From assembly GCF_002097535.1 (NCBI RefSeq), contig NZ_CP020772.1, positions 1,984,001 through 2,048,000 on the forward strand: 64,000 nt of DNA. The letters are read 5' to 3'. The translations under genes and the position numbers were made by a program. The first letter of the stretch is position 1. Each line of letters opens with the position of its first letter. Of the stretch, positions 46,888 through 55,177 are shown piece by piece. The stretch is from Halobacillus mangrovi (GTDB lineage: Bacteria > Bacillota > Bacilli > Bacillales > Halobacillaceae). Under the pieces are notes generated by a model. It saw only the letters and a list, made by a program, of their open reading frames with translations, was not told the DNA's origin and searched no databases.

Positions 46888-48543
46888 ATGACCCATTCAT
46901 CAAACTATGACGAAATAAGAAAAAATTGGGAAAAGGACGTTGAAAAGGCGACACGCCGTTTCCCGGAACGAAAAGAAACTTTTACTACAAGCTCAGAGCT
47001 TTTCATAGAACGTCTTTATACTCCGAATCAAACCGATGAGAATTACATAGAGGAAATTGGGTTTCCAGGCCAGTTTCCATATACAAGAGGGATTCAGCCG
47101 ACCATGTATCGGAGCCGGTATTGGACAATGCGTCAATATGCGGGATTTGGATCCGCTGAAGAAACCAATAAACGTTTCCGCTATTTATTGAAACAAGGGC
47201 AAACGGGCCTGTCGGTTGCTTTTGATCTACCGACACAGATTGGTTACGATTCAGATGATCCGATGGCTGAAGGAGAAGTTGGAAAAGTCGGTGTTGCCAT
47301 TGATTCTTTAAAAGATATGGAGCAGCTTTTTGATCATATTCCCTTAGATCAGGTCAGTACGTCCATGACCATAAATGCGCCTGCATCTATCTTGCTTGCG
47401 ATGTATATTGCAGTAGGTGAAAAGCAAGGGGTTGCACCGGAGAAACTCACTGGTACGATTCAGAACGATATTCTGAAAGAGTATATTGCCAGGGGGACTT
47501 ACATCTATCCACCAAAACCTTCGATGCGGCTAATTACAGATATTTTTGCTTATTGCCAAGAGAACTTACCAAAATTTAATACAATTAGTATCTCTGGTTA
47601 TCACATAAGAGAAGCCGGTTCTACTGCAGTGCAGGAAGTGGCGTTTACAATTGCCAATGGAATGGCCTATGTCGATGCCGCCCTTGAAGCTGGTCTTGAA
47701 GTGGACCAATTTGCACCACGATTAGCTTTCTTCTTTAATGCTCACAACCAATTCTTCGAAGAAGCGGCTAAGTTCAGAGCTGCCAGAAGGATGTGGGCGA
47801 AGATCATGAAGGATCATTATCAGGCTGAGAATCCGAAAAGCTGGAAATTACGTTTCCACACCCAAACCGGAGGAAGTACCTTAACCGCTCAGCAACCGGA
47901 TAATAATATTGTACGAGTGACTTTGCAAGCGCTCGCTGCAGTTATGGGAGGTACCCAAAGTCTTCACACCAATTCAAGGGATGAAGCACTTGCGCTACCA
48001 ACAGAGGATTCAGCAAGAATTGCCCTACGTACTCAGCAGATCATCGCGAACGAAAGCGGAGTTGCTGACACAATCGATCCGTTAGCAGGGTCTTACTATG
48101 TGGAATCTTTAACCGATCAAATTGAGAAAGAAGCCAATCAATATATTGAACGAATTAAAGAGCTCGGTGGAGCGGTCCAGGCTGTGGAAGATGGATATAT
48201 GCAAAGAGAAATCCACAAAGCAGCCTATGACGCCCAAAAACGAATTGAATCAAAAGAGGATATCATCGTTGGCTTAAATGAATATCAGCTCGAAGAAGAA
48301 ATCAATGAAGATCTATTGCGTGTCGATGAAGAATTGGAAAAATCACAGATCGAACAAACAAATAATGTAAGAGCGGCAAGAGATCAAAATAAAGTTGACC
48401 AGTCATTACTTCGATTAAAACAAACAGCAAGTGGTTCAGAAAACGTTATGCCTTACATTGTTGATGCTGTGAAGGTGTATGCAACCGTCGGGGAAATCGC
48501 GAATGTATTACGCGATGAATTTGGCGAATATACCGGAATGTAA
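46888..48543 (+). CDS. mutB: Methylmalonyl-CoA mutase large subunit (catalytic domain only)
   Basis: Isomerises (R)-methylmalonyl-CoA and succinyl-CoA using coenzyme B12. At 551 aa the protein is the TIM-barrel part only, with no B12-binding domain. [18 protein letters not shown] and [19 protein letters not shown] are methylmalonyl-type signatures, and [20 protein letters not shown] follows. The B12 domain is supplied by the next gene, as in split archaeal-type mutases. An AAGGAGG site precedes ATG. Confidence 0.93.
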   Translation: MTHSSNYDEIRKNWEKDVEKATRRFPERKETFTTSSELFIERLYTPNQTDENYIEEIGFPGQFPYTRGIQPTMYRSRYWTMRQYAGFGSAEETNKRFRYLLKQGQTGLSVAFDLPTQIGYDSDDPMAEGEVGKVGVAIDSLKDMEQLFDHIPLDQVSTSMTINAPASILLAMYIAVGEKQGVAPEKLTGTIQNDILKEYIARGTYIYPPKPSMRLITDIFAYCQENLPKFNTISISGYHIREAGSTAVQEVAFTIANGMAYVDAALEAGLEVDQFAPRLAFFFNAHNQFFEEAAKFRAARRMWAKIMKDHYQAENPKSWKLRFHTQTGGSTLTAQQPDNNIVRVTLQALAAVMGGTQSLHTNSRDEALALPTEDSARIALRTQQIIANESGVADTIDPLAGSYYVESLTDQIEKEANQYIERIKELGGAVQAVEDGYMQREIHKAAYDAQKRIESKEDIIVGLNEYQLEEEINEDLLRVDEELEKSQIEQTNNVRAARDQNKVDQSLLRLKQTASGSENVMPYIVDAVKVYATVGEIANVLRDEFGEYTGM

Positions 48544-48560
48544 GAAAGGATGAAAAAGTG

Positions 48561-49373
48561 ATGAAACCAATACGAGTACTCATAGCTAAACCAGGATTAG
48601 ACGGACACGACAGAGGAGCGTTAATCATCGCCCAGGCATTGAGAGACCACGGGATGGAAGTCATTTATACTGGCTTACGTCAATCGGCTATTCAAATTGC
48701 AAGGGCTGCCATACAAGAAGACGTAGATGTTGTCGGCCTTTCCTCTTTATCTGGTGCACATAAATCCTTATTCCCAAAAGTAGTTGCAGCTTTGGATGAA
48801 CAAGGCGCAGGAGATATTCCTGTAATCGGAGGAGGGGTTATTCCTGCAGAAGACATCCCTTATCTTGAGGATCAAGGGGTTGCCAAAATTTTCACAAGTG
48901 GTTCTCCTACTGATGCGATCGCTGTCTACATCAAACAGTTGATCCATAAAGAAACCATTGCTGCCCCTCGAAAGATTGCTCACATTGGCATCGCAGTTGA
49001 AAATATCGATCAAACCCTGCCCTTTTACCAGCATAGCTTGGGTTTATCGCTTGAAGCTGTCGAGGTTGTGGAATCTGAACAAGTGCGTGTGGCTTTTTTG
49101 AAGATCGGTGAAACGAAGCTTGAATTATTAGAACCTCTTAGTGAAGCTTCTCCAATTCAATCGTTCCTAAGTAAAAGAGGAGAAGGAATTCATCACATTG
49201 CATTAGAAGTTGATGATATTCATCACCGATTAGAGCAATATAAACAACAAGGGATCAAATTGATCCATGAAGAGCCTAAGGCAGGCGCTCATAACAGTCA
49301 AATTGCCTTCTTACATCCAAAGGCTGCCAATGGAGTATTGTTTGAAATGTGTCAGCCAGAGGGAAAGGAGTAA
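48561..49373 (+). CDS. Fusion of B12-binding mutase subunit and methylmalonyl-CoA epimerase
   Basis: A 270-aa two-part protein. Residues 1 to about 130 form the cobalamin-binding small subunit of methylmalonyl-CoA mutase: DGHDRG with His16 as lower cobalt ligand, then [15 protein letters not shown] and [10 protein letters not shown]. Residues about 137-270 are a VOC-fold epimerase ([31 protein letters not shown], giving the metal His and Glu residues). The linker is only about ten residues. GTG 48558, one codon upstream, is an alternative start. It lies 17 bp after mutB and 6 bp before the carboxylase gene. Confidence 0.9.
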   Translation: MKPIRVLIAKPGLDGHDRGALIIAQALRDHGMEVIYTGLRQSAIQIARAAIQEDVDVVGLSSLSGAHKSLFPKVVAALDEQGAGDIPVIGGGVIPAEDIPYLEDQGVAKIFTSGSPTDAIAVYIKQLIHKETIAAPRKIAHIGIAVENIDQTLPFYQHSLGLSLEAVEVVESEQVRVAFLKIGETKLELLEPLSEASPIQSFLSKRGEGIHHIALEVDDIHHRLEQYKQQGIKLIHEEPKAGAHNSQIAFLHPKAANGVLFEMCQPEGKE

Positions 49374-49379
49374 TCACAT

Positions 49380-50927
49380 ATGGACATTTTTGATAAAATT
49401 AATGAACTCTATGATAAACGTCGTCAAGTAGAACTTGGAGGCGGGGACGAACGAATCGATAAACAGCATGAAAAAGGAAAATGGACCGCCCGTGAACGCA
49501 TCGATTATTTAGTGGATGAGGACAGCTTTATTGAGCTCAATCCATTCATCGAACATCGTCACGATGCCTTTGGGATGGATGGCAAACAAGCACCAGGCGA
49601 AGGAGTCGTAACAGGATTCGGTAAAATTAACGGAAGAGATGTCTATTTATTTGCCCAGGACTTTACTGTTTATGGTGGAGCGTTAGGGGAAATGCATGCA
49701 AAAAAAATTGCCGCTGTTATGGATTTGGCAGTCAAAAATAGAACGCCTTTTATAGGATTGAATGATTCAGGCGGTGCGAGAATCCAAGAAGGTGTTTCCT
49801 CGCTGGATGGTTATGGGCAAGTCTTTTATCGGAATTCCATATATTCAGGGGTTATTCCTCAGATTTCAGTCATTATGGGACCATGTGCAGGGGGAGCGGT
49901 CTACTCTCCTGCCATTACGGATTTTGTCATCATGGTGGAGAAAACCTCTCAAATGTTTATCACAGGTCCAAAGGTGATTGAGACAGTAACTGGGGAGCAG
50001 ATTTCTGCTGAGGACCTTGGCGGTGCACACGTACATAATACGTTAAGTGGAAATGCCCATTTGAAGACAGAAGATGAGGCGTCTGCGTTAGATGCCGTAA
50101 AAGACCTCGTAAGTTATCTTCCGCAAAGCAACATGGATCCAACCCCCGAAGTTGAAGTGGAAGAAGAGGATGATTATAGACCGGATATCACAGATAAAAT
50201 TCCTTTTGATCCTCTTCGCCCTTATGATGTAAGGGTGATCATTGATGAGGTAGTTGATCAGGATTCGTTCTTTGAAATTCATAAAGATTTTGCAAAAAAC
50301 ATTGTTGTTGGATTTGGGAGATTAAAAGGTAGAACAATCGGCCTCGTATGCAACCAGCCGAAATATATGGCAGGAGGGTTGGATATAGATTCTAGTGACA
50401 AAGCCTCTAGATTCATTCGATTCTGTGACTCCTTCAACATTCCATTAATTACGTTTGAAGATGTTACAGGCTTCTTCCCTGGGATCAAACAAGAGCATGG
50501 AGGTATTATCCGCCATGGAGCGAAGATCCTGTATGCATATTCTGAGGCGACTGTACCAAAACTTACTGTCATTACTAGGAAAGCTTATGGAGGAGCCTAC
50601 GTTGCTCTAAATAGTAAATCTATTGGAGCAGACCTTGTCTATGCCTGGCCTAACGCTGAAATAGCGGTTATGGGACCAGAAGGGGCAGCCAACATCATTT
50701 TTGCAAAAGAGATTAAAGAGAGTGATAATCCTGAAGAAACGCGTCAACATAAGATTAATGAATACAGAGAACGATTTGCTAATCCTTACGTAGCAGCGGG
50801 ATTAGGAATGGTTGACGATGTCATTGATCCAAGGGAGACAAGGTCGACGTTAATTAAAGCATTAGATATGCTGAAAAACAAACAAGAAGACAGGCCGTAT
50901 AAAAAGCATGGGAATATTCCTCTCTAA
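49380..50927 (+). CDS. yqjD: Propionyl-CoA/acyl-CoA carboxylase carboxyltransferase subunit
   Basis: The 515-aa crotonase-fold carboxyltransferase interconverts propionyl-CoA and methylmalonyl-CoA. Motifs seen include QDFTVYGGALGEMHAKK, GLNDSGGARIQEGV, GPCAGGAVYSPA and RKAYGGAYVAL. It would need a biotin carrier and carboxylase, or a decarboxylase membrane part, from elsewhere; neither is in this operon, though accB-accC lie 36 kb away. Third gene of the methylmalonyl-CoA operon. Confidence 0.9.
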   Translation: MDIFDKINELYDKRRQVELGGGDERIDKQHEKGKWTARERIDYLVDEDSFIELNPFIEHRHDAFGMDGKQAPGEGVVTGFGKINGRDVYLFAQDFTVYGGALGEMHAKKIAAVMDLAVKNRTPFIGLNDSGGARIQEGVSSLDGYGQVFYRNSIYSGVIPQISVIMGPCAGGAVYSPAITDFVIMVEKTSQMFITGPKVIETVTGEQISAEDLGGAHVHNTLSGNAHLKTEDEASALDAVKDLVSYLPQSNMDPTPEVEVEEEDDYRPDITDKIPFDPLRPYDVRVIIDEVVDQDSFFEIHKDFAKNIVVGFGRLKGRTIGLVCNQPKYMAGGLDIDSSDKASRFIRFCDSFNIPLITFEDVTGFFPGIKQEHGGIIRHGAKILYAYSEATVPKLTVITRKAYGGAYVALNSKSIGADLVYAWPNAEIAVMGPEGAANIIFAKEIKESDNPEETRQHKINEYRERFANPYVAAGLGMVDDVIDPRETRSTLIKALDMLKNKQEDRPYKKHGNIPL

Positions 50928-50956
50928 TTGACACCTCAGATTCATTCCGCTAACGT
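50928..50956 (+). promoter_or_regulatory. Possible promoter for the M20 peptidase gene
   Basis: TTGACA (50928-50933) begins right after the previous stop codon, followed by 17 bp and a poor -10 TAACGT. A CATTCC/GGAATG hairpin overlaps it. Confidence 0.3.
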
Positions 50957-50995
50957 ACTAAGAGGAATGGGTTTACATATGAAGGAGGATCACGA

Positions 50996-52120
50996 ATGGT
51001 ATCGATTAATAAAGAGCGTTTATTAGAAGAATTTTTAGAATTGGTTCAGGTAGACTCTGAAACCACTCAAGAAGAAAAAATTGCAGTGGTATTAAAAGAG
51101 AAGTTTGAAAGCCTGGGCCTTGAAGTACTGGAGGATAAAGCGAAGTCCATCACAGGGCACGGGGCAAATAATTTAATCTGTAATTTAAAAGGTACAAAAG
51201 AAGATGCAGATACGATTTATTTTACCTCCCACATGGACACGGTTGTGCCAGGCAATGGCGTTAAACCAAGTGTGGAAGACGGTTTTGTCGTAACAGACGG
51301 TACTTCGATTCTCGGTGCTGATGATAAAGCGGGAGTAGCTGCGATTCTTGAAGCTATCCGTTCTCTAAAGGAAAATAATGTTGAACACGGTGATTTACAG
51401 TTCATTATTACGGTTGGAGAAGAGAGCGGATTAGTCGGAGCCAAGGCTCTCGACAGCTCGCTTCTAAAGGCGAAATTTGGGTATGCACTTGATAGTGATG
51501 GGCAAGTAGGAAATATTATCGTAGCAGCTCCTACTCAGGCGAAACTGAATGCCGTCGTCAAAGGAAAGACTGCACATGCAGGCGTTGCGCCGGAAAAGGG
51601 AATCTCTGCAATTACCCTGGCATCTAAAGCAATTGCAAAGATGCCTCTTGGCCGTATCGATGATGAAACAACGGCTAACATAGGAAGGTTTGAAGGTGGT
51701 CAGAAAACAAATATCGTATGTGACCATGTAGAAATACTAGCTGAAGCTCGCTCTCTTGTCCCAGAGAAAATGGAAGAGCAAGTGGAAAAGATGAAAAAAG
51801 CTTTTCTTGAGACAGCAGAAGATATGGGTGGCGAAGTAGAACTTGATGTGGAAGTGATGTATCCAGGGTTTAAACAAAAAGCTGGGGACGAAGTAGTTGA
51901 AGTTGCCAGATCTGCCGCTGCCAAAATAGGACGTGAAAGTGAATTGTTGACGAGTGGAGGCGGAAGTGATGCGAATATTATTGCAGGTTATGGTATTCCG
52001 ACCGTCAATTTGGCTGTAGGCTATGAGGAAATTCATACAACTAATGAGCGTATGCCAATTGCAGAGCTTGAAAAAGTAGCTGAACTTGTGACCGCCATTA
52101 TAAAAGAAGTAGCCGAATAA
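50996..52120 (+). CDS. yqjE: M20 peptidase, peptidase T-like (YqjE)
   Basis: Cytosolic dizinc peptidase, probably acting on small peptides. The 374-aa protein has SHMDTVVPG (first metal His and catalytic Asp), LGADDKAG (bridging Asp), TVGEESGLVGAKAL (catalytic Glu pair), ALDSDG, and a C-terminal ligand His in EEIHTTNE. The dimerisation lid lies at about residues 180-290. A GAAGGAGG site precedes ATG, and a terminator follows. Confidence 0.9.
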   Translation: MVSINKERLLEEFLELVQVDSETTQEEKIAVVLKEKFESLGLEVLEDKAKSITGHGANNLICNLKGTKEDADTIYFTSHMDTVVPGNGVKPSVEDGFVVTDGTSILGADDKAGVAAILEAIRSLKENNVEHGDLQFIITVGEESGLVGAKALDSSLLKAKFGYALDSDGQVGNIIVAAPTQAKLNAVVKGKTAHAGVAPEKGISAITLASKAIAKMPLGRIDDETTANIGRFEGGQKTNIVCDHVEILAEARSLVPEKMEEQVEKMKKAFLETAEDMGGEVELDVEVMYPGFKQKAGDEVVEVARSAAAKIGRESELLTSGGGSDANIIAGYGIPTVNLAVGYEEIHTTNERMPIAELEKVAELVTAIIKEVAE

Positions 52121-52122
52121 TC

Positions 52123-52152
52123 AAAAACGCCTCCGAAAACGGAGGCGTTTTT
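52123..52152 (+). terminator. Terminator of the peptidase gene
   Basis: A 12-bp perfect stem (52123-52134 with 52141-52152), GAAAAC loop, T run. Confidence 0.92.
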
Positions 52153-52195
52153 ATATGGATCTACAGCTCTGTTCAAACAGAAATACTAAAAATTA

Positions 52196-52221
52196 TGGTA
52201 TAATAGAAGAACAAGAGTTCG
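52196..52221 (+). promoter_or_regulatory. dinB promoter with overlapping LexA-like box
   Basis: An extended -10 TGGTATAAT (box 52199-52204) is followed at 52208-52221 by AGAACAAGAGTTCG, an inverted repeat GAAC-N4-GTTC that matches 11 of 14 positions of the Bacillus SOS consensus CGAACRNRYGTTYC. The box sits on the expected transcription start. Confidence 0.55.
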
Positions 52222-52240
52222 GAGAAAAGGAAGGATTGCT

Positions 52241-53488
52241 GTGTCAAAATGGTATCCGAAAAATGGTCGGGTCATTTTTCACGTTGATATGAATAGTTTT
52301 TATGCTTCTGTCGAAATGGCATTTGATCCCTCTCTAAAAGGTAAACCGCTTGCTATTGCAGGAAATCCTGAAGAAAGAAGAGGAATTGTAGTCACAAGCA
52401 GTTACGAAGCAAGAAAATACGGTGTAAAAACAACGATGCCCGTCGGAGAAGCAAAAAGACTTTGTCCAGATCTTATTGTCATGAGGCCTAATTTTGAAAG
52501 GTATCGAACCGCATCTAAGGAAATGTTTAAGATCTTATCAGATGTGACCTCAATTGTACAGCCTGTCTCTATTGATGAGGGTTACATGGATATTACACAG
52601 TGTGAGGAACAAGGTTCTCCCCCGGATATTGCGGAGCGGATTCAAAGACGTATCTATGAAGAACTTGACCTTCCTTGCAGTATTGGCATTGCTCCAAATA
52701 AATTTTTAGCAAAAATGGCATCAGATATGAAAAAGCCAATGGGCATAACCATCCTTAGATTAAGGGATATTGAGAAGAAACTCTGGCCTCTGCCGATTGA
52801 GGAAATGTATGGAGTTGGTTCAAAAACAGCTGACAAGCTTAAAAAAATTAATATACAAACCATTGGGGATTTAGCGAATCACCCCGTTCTTGAACTAAAG
52901 CAACTGCTGGGCATTAACGGAGAGCGACTGCAGAATCGAGCAAATGGAATGGACCAAAGACCTGTTGATCCCGATGCTGTGCATGAATTTAAAAGCATTG
53001 GTACTTCAACAACACTTCCGCAAGACACTACTGAAGACACAGAAGTACGAGCGGTTTTACGCAGGCTCTCAAATAAAGTGGAAGCTCGAATGAAAAATAA
53101 AAAAGTAGTAGCAAAAAATGTTCAATTAATGATTCGCTATCACGACCGGAAAACCGTAACTAGAAGCCGTCAATTAAAAGAGTTCATTCACACATCAGAC
53201 GATTTGTTCAATGCTGCCATTCAATTATTCGACCAGCATTGGAGCCTGGATCCTGTAAGACTTTTAGGGGTCACAGCTTCAGACCTTGCCGAACAATCGC
53301 AAGTGACCCAGCAGCTTGATTTATTTAATTATAAAGAACACGCTGACAAAGAAAAGCTTTATAAAGCAATTGACGACTTAACTGATAAGTATGGGAAAAA
53401 CCCCTTTAAAGCAATTTCCGTTCCCTCTGAAGGGAACGTGACCACCAGTTTTCAAAAAGATTTCCTAGACGATTATAAAAAAGAATAG
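52241..53488 (+). CDS. dinB: DNA polymerase IV (Y family, YqjH/PolY1)
   Basis: Translesion polymerase. The 415-aa protein has the palm motifs HVDMNSFYASVE and SIDEGYMDI (catalytic carboxylates), helix-hairpin-helix GVGSKTADKLKKINI, a little-finger domain, and the sliding-clamp motif QLDLF (in QQLDLFNYK) near the C-terminus. It starts GTG 52241 behind AAAGGAAGGA. Confidence 0.95.
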   Translation: MSKWYPKNGRVIFHVDMNSFYASVEMAFDPSLKGKPLAIAGNPEERRGIVVTSSYEARKYGVKTTMPVGEAKRLCPDLIVMRPNFERYRTASKEMFKILSDVTSIVQPVSIDEGYMDITQCEEQGSPPDIAERIQRRIYEELDLPCSIGIAPNKFLAKMASDMKKPMGITILRLRDIEKKLWPLPIEEMYGVGSKTADKLKKINIQTIGDLANHPVLELKQLLGINGERLQNRANGMDQRPVDPDAVHEFKSIGTSTTLPQDTTEDTEVRAVLRRLSNKVEARMKNKKVVAKNVQLMIRYHDRKTVTRSRQLKEFIHTSDDLFNAAIQLFDQHWSLDPVRLLGVTASDLAEQSQVTQQLDLFNYKEHADKEKLYKAIDDLTDKYGKNPFKAISVPSEGNVTTSFQKDFLDDYKKE

Positions 53489-53511
53489 CTGCTTCTCTTT
53501 TTCTCATACTA
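53483..53511 (+). promoter_or_regulatory. Sigma-G-like promoter of ypzI-sspP
   Basis: GAATA (53483-53487), 17 bp, CATACTA (53505-53511), matching the forespore sigma-G pattern. The same stretch can fold as a 17-bp stem (53487-53503 with 53514-53530) whose 3' arm holds the GGGAGG ribosome site of ypzI, so it may also act as the dinB terminator. Confidence 0.65.
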
Positions 53512-53534
53512 AAGAAGAAGGGAGGCAGTTTTTT

Positions 53535-53663
53535 ATGGGTAAAGATCGTCAAGAGAAGAAGCTAAAAAGATCAGGAAAGGTTCAATCTGACCGGGACCAA
53601 AGCTTAAGTCACCATGGTGCTACTGCCATGGAAGGACCAGAAGAAGCGAGAAAACGCAGGTAA
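53535..53663 (+). CDS. ypzI: YpzI family small protein
   Basis: A 42-aa basic, hydrophilic protein starting MGKDRQEKKLKRSGKVQSDR, close to B. subtilis YpzI as I recall it. Function unknown. GGGAGG lies before ATG. The upstream CATACTA promoter and the spore-protein gene that follows point to forespore expression. I read it directly from the sequence. Confidence 0.75.
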   Translation: MGKDRQEKKLKRSGKVQSDRDQSLSHHGATAMEGPEEARKRR

Positions 53664-53686
53664 AACTTATATAGAGGAGAGATTCC

Positions 53687-53839
53687 ATGTCTGCAAGACG
53701 AATGGGACCAAAACAGCAGAAAACCCCAAATTTGCCTAAAGGACCTCAACAAGAATACGGGGACCCAATGGCTGGTTCGCATAAAGTAAAGCAAGCAAAT
53801 CATTCACGAGACAAACAAAAATCTTCTCACGATATGTAA
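53687..53839 (+). CDS. sspP: Small acid-soluble spore protein P-like
   Basis: A 50-aa basic protein. Its second half (GSHKVKQANHSRDKQKSSHDM pattern: LSGSKKVK..NH.R.K...HDM in the family) matches the SspP family of minor spore proteins. It follows ypzI by 23 bp behind GAGGAGAG and ends in a strong terminator. It probably shares the sigma-G promoter of ypzI. Confidence 0.75.
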   Translation: MSARRMGPKQQKTPNLPKGPQQEYGDPMAGSHKVKQANHSRDKQKSSHDM

Positions 53840-53843
53840 TTTT

Positions 53844-53869
53844 AAAGGCGGCCTTGGCCGCCTTTTTTT
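53844..53869 (+). terminator. Terminator of ypzI-sspP
   Basis: GC-rich stem AAAGGCGG / CCGCCTTT around 53844-53865 followed by a long T run. Confidence 0.9.
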
Positions 53870-53885
53870 TACTGGTAGAGTAGAA

Positions 53886-54062
53886 GTGTATAGGAACCTT
53901 TTTGGTGTGAGCTTTAGCGCTTATTCCCTCGAGATCATAAGAAACGATTGGATTAATAAACGCGTTACACTCCATGTCTTTTGTATTGCTTGTCAGATCC
54001 CTAAGGAAGAGGACTGTTTAAAGTTGTTGGCATTAGACATGCCGAACTTAGTTGATGAATGA
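53886..54062 (+). CDS. Doubtful small ORF (58 aa)
   Basis: An open frame from GTG 53886 to TGA 54060-54062 with protein-like composition, including two CxxC-like cysteines (CIACQIPKEEDC). There is no good ribosome site, no recognised family, and it starts 16 bp after a terminator. It may be a remnant or chance. It fills most of the 340-bp gap between sspP and the DUF421 gene. Confidence 0.2.
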   Translation: MYRNLFGVSFSAYSLEIIRNDWINKRVTLHVFCIACQIPKEEDCLKLLALDMPNLVDE

Positions 54063-54111
54063 TTGAATAACTATCCCTTTTACTTAAGGTCTTATTACGA
54101 CCAAAACAGTG

Positions 54112-54140
54112 GAATGTTTTTCTTTTTTTGACACATACTA
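54112..54140 (+). promoter_or_regulatory. Sigma-G-like promoter of the DUF421 gene
   Basis: GAATG (54112-54116), 17 bp, CATACTA (54134-54140): both elements fit the sigma-G consensus. An overlapping TTGACA (54128-54133) is spaced only 15 bp from TAAAAT and is a poorer sigma-A candidate. Confidence 0.65.
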
Positions 54141-54176
54141 CTGTGGATTAAAATTTCGGTGAAAAGGGGCAGGACC

Positions 54177-54731
54177 ATGAACTATGAACTTGTCTATAGA
54201 CTAATTTTGCTAGTTGTCATTTTATATATCGTCTTTGTTGTCTTTCAGATGAAGGTGAGTCCTGCGAAGCACTTTCGGTTACGAAATATCTTTAATAGTG
54301 AACCAATTATAGTTATGACCAATGGACGAATCCTCGAAAAGGAATTGAGAAAAGTACGCTACAATGTAGATGAACTTATTTCCCAGTTGAGAAAGAAAGA
54401 TGTATTTCACTTAAGTGAGGTAGAGAGCGCCATTCTTGAAACTGATGGGAGTTTAAGTGTATTGAAAAAAACGGACCTCAGCCATTACTCATTCCGAAAT
54501 TCGTTAAAAGGGAAGGCTGCCAGGGAACACCCACAAATTGTAGTCATTGAGGGGAATATTCTTGATTTTAGTTTAAAAGTGATCGGGAAGGATAAAAGGT
54601 GGTTGACTCGGACACTTCGAAAAAACGGAATTGAGAATTTATCAAATATCATGGTTGCGCAAGTGGATCCATTGGGAAATTTCTATATTGACACTAGAAC
54701 AGACCTTATTTCTTTTACATCTAACGAATAG
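54177..54731 (+). CDS. Short DUF421 (YetF-like) membrane protein
   Basis: The 184-aa protein has one N-terminal transmembrane helix (about residues 6-26) and a DUF421 domain (about 40-175; EPIIVMTNGRILEKELRK, then DVFHLSEVESAILETDG). Full YetF proteins carry about three helices before this domain, so this is a short form. Relatives sit in the spore inner membrane in several Bacillales, which fits the sigma-G-like promoter. ATG 54177 is 7 nt after AAAAGGGG. The exact function is unknown. Confidence 0.8.
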   Translation: MNYELVYRLILLVVILYIVFVVFQMKVSPAKHFRLRNIFNSEPIIVMTNGRILEKELRKVRYNVDELISQLRKKDVFHLSEVESAILETDGSLSVLKKTDLSHYSFRNSLKGKAAREHPQIVVIEGNILDFSLKVIGKDKRWLTRTLRKNGIENLSNIMVAQVDPLGNFYIDTRTDLISFTSNE

Positions 54732-54733
54732 AC

Positions 54734-54762
54734 TTATACTTTTTTCATTTCTTCTCATACTA
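54734..54762 (+). promoter_or_regulatory. Sigma-G-like promoter of the DUF3892 gene
   Basis: TTATA (54734-54738), 17 bp, CATACTA (54756-54762). The block TTCTCATACTAAAG is identical to that before ypzI. Confidence 0.6.
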
Positions 54763-54781
54763 AAGGTGAGGAGGGGATCTT

Positions 54782-55006
54782 ATGCCAGACCGTATTATTG
54801 CAGTTCGAAAAAACGGACAAGGAAGCATTAAAGAGATGAAGTTGTCTTCTGGTCAAGTGGTCGACTATCACAAAGCCCACGAAATGGCTCAAAGTGGTCA
54901 ATTGGAGCATGTTCAGTTAATCAACGGCAAGGATGGTGAACTCCATTTGCGAAGTGTACCGGATGGAGATCCAACGAATAACTTGGATAACCTTCCTTCT
55001 TTTTAA
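54782..55006 (+). CDS. DUF3892 family small protein
   Basis: A 74-aa soluble protein starting MPDRIIAVRKNGQGSIKEMK, typical of DUF3892. Function unknown. A GAGGAGGGG ribosome site precedes ATG. The CATACTA promoter places it with the preceding spore-type genes. A terminator follows at 55013-55036. Confidence 0.8.
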   Translation: MPDRIIAVRKNGQGSIKEMKLSSGQVVDYHKAHEMAQSGQLEHVQLINGKDGELHLRSVPDGDPTNNLDNLPSF

Positions 55007-55012
55007 CCCTTT

Positions 55013-55038
55013 AACCCGGAATATCCCGGGTTTTTATT
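55013..55038 (+). terminator. Terminator of the DUF3892 gene
   Basis: Stem AACCCGG / CCGGGTT (55013-55019 with 55026-55032), then a T-rich tail. Confidence 0.82.
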
Positions 55039-55058
55039 TTTGACTAAGATATATAAAA

Positions 55059-55152
55059 TGAAATAAATACATATATATATTTCAAAAAATGATTGAAGAA
55101 AATAAAGGCGTAGTGTAAACTTAAAATGAAATATATTACTTAATTTATTTCA
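55059..55152 (+). promoter_or_regulatory. Twin palindromic operators TGAAATA-N12-TATTTCA
   Basis: Two copies of the perfect dyad TGAAATA-N12-TATTTCA lie at 55059-55084 and 55127-55152, 68 bp apart, upstream of the ABC transporter genes. The spacers differ in sequence but not in length. Confidence 0.65.
55093..55121 (+). promoter_or_regulatory. Candidate sigma-A promoter of the ABC transporter
   Basis: TTGAAG (55093-55098), 17 bp, TAAACT (55116-55121). It lies between the two operators, and the second operator would cover the transcription start near 55128. Confidence 0.5.
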
Positions 55153-55177
55153 CAACTTACAAATGGAGATGGTTGAA

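Noticed and set aside
54128..54154. TTGACA ... TAAAAT as a vegetative promoter for the DUF421 gene
   Set aside because: The 15-bp spacing is too short; the overlapping GAATG-17-CATACTA fits sigma-G better.
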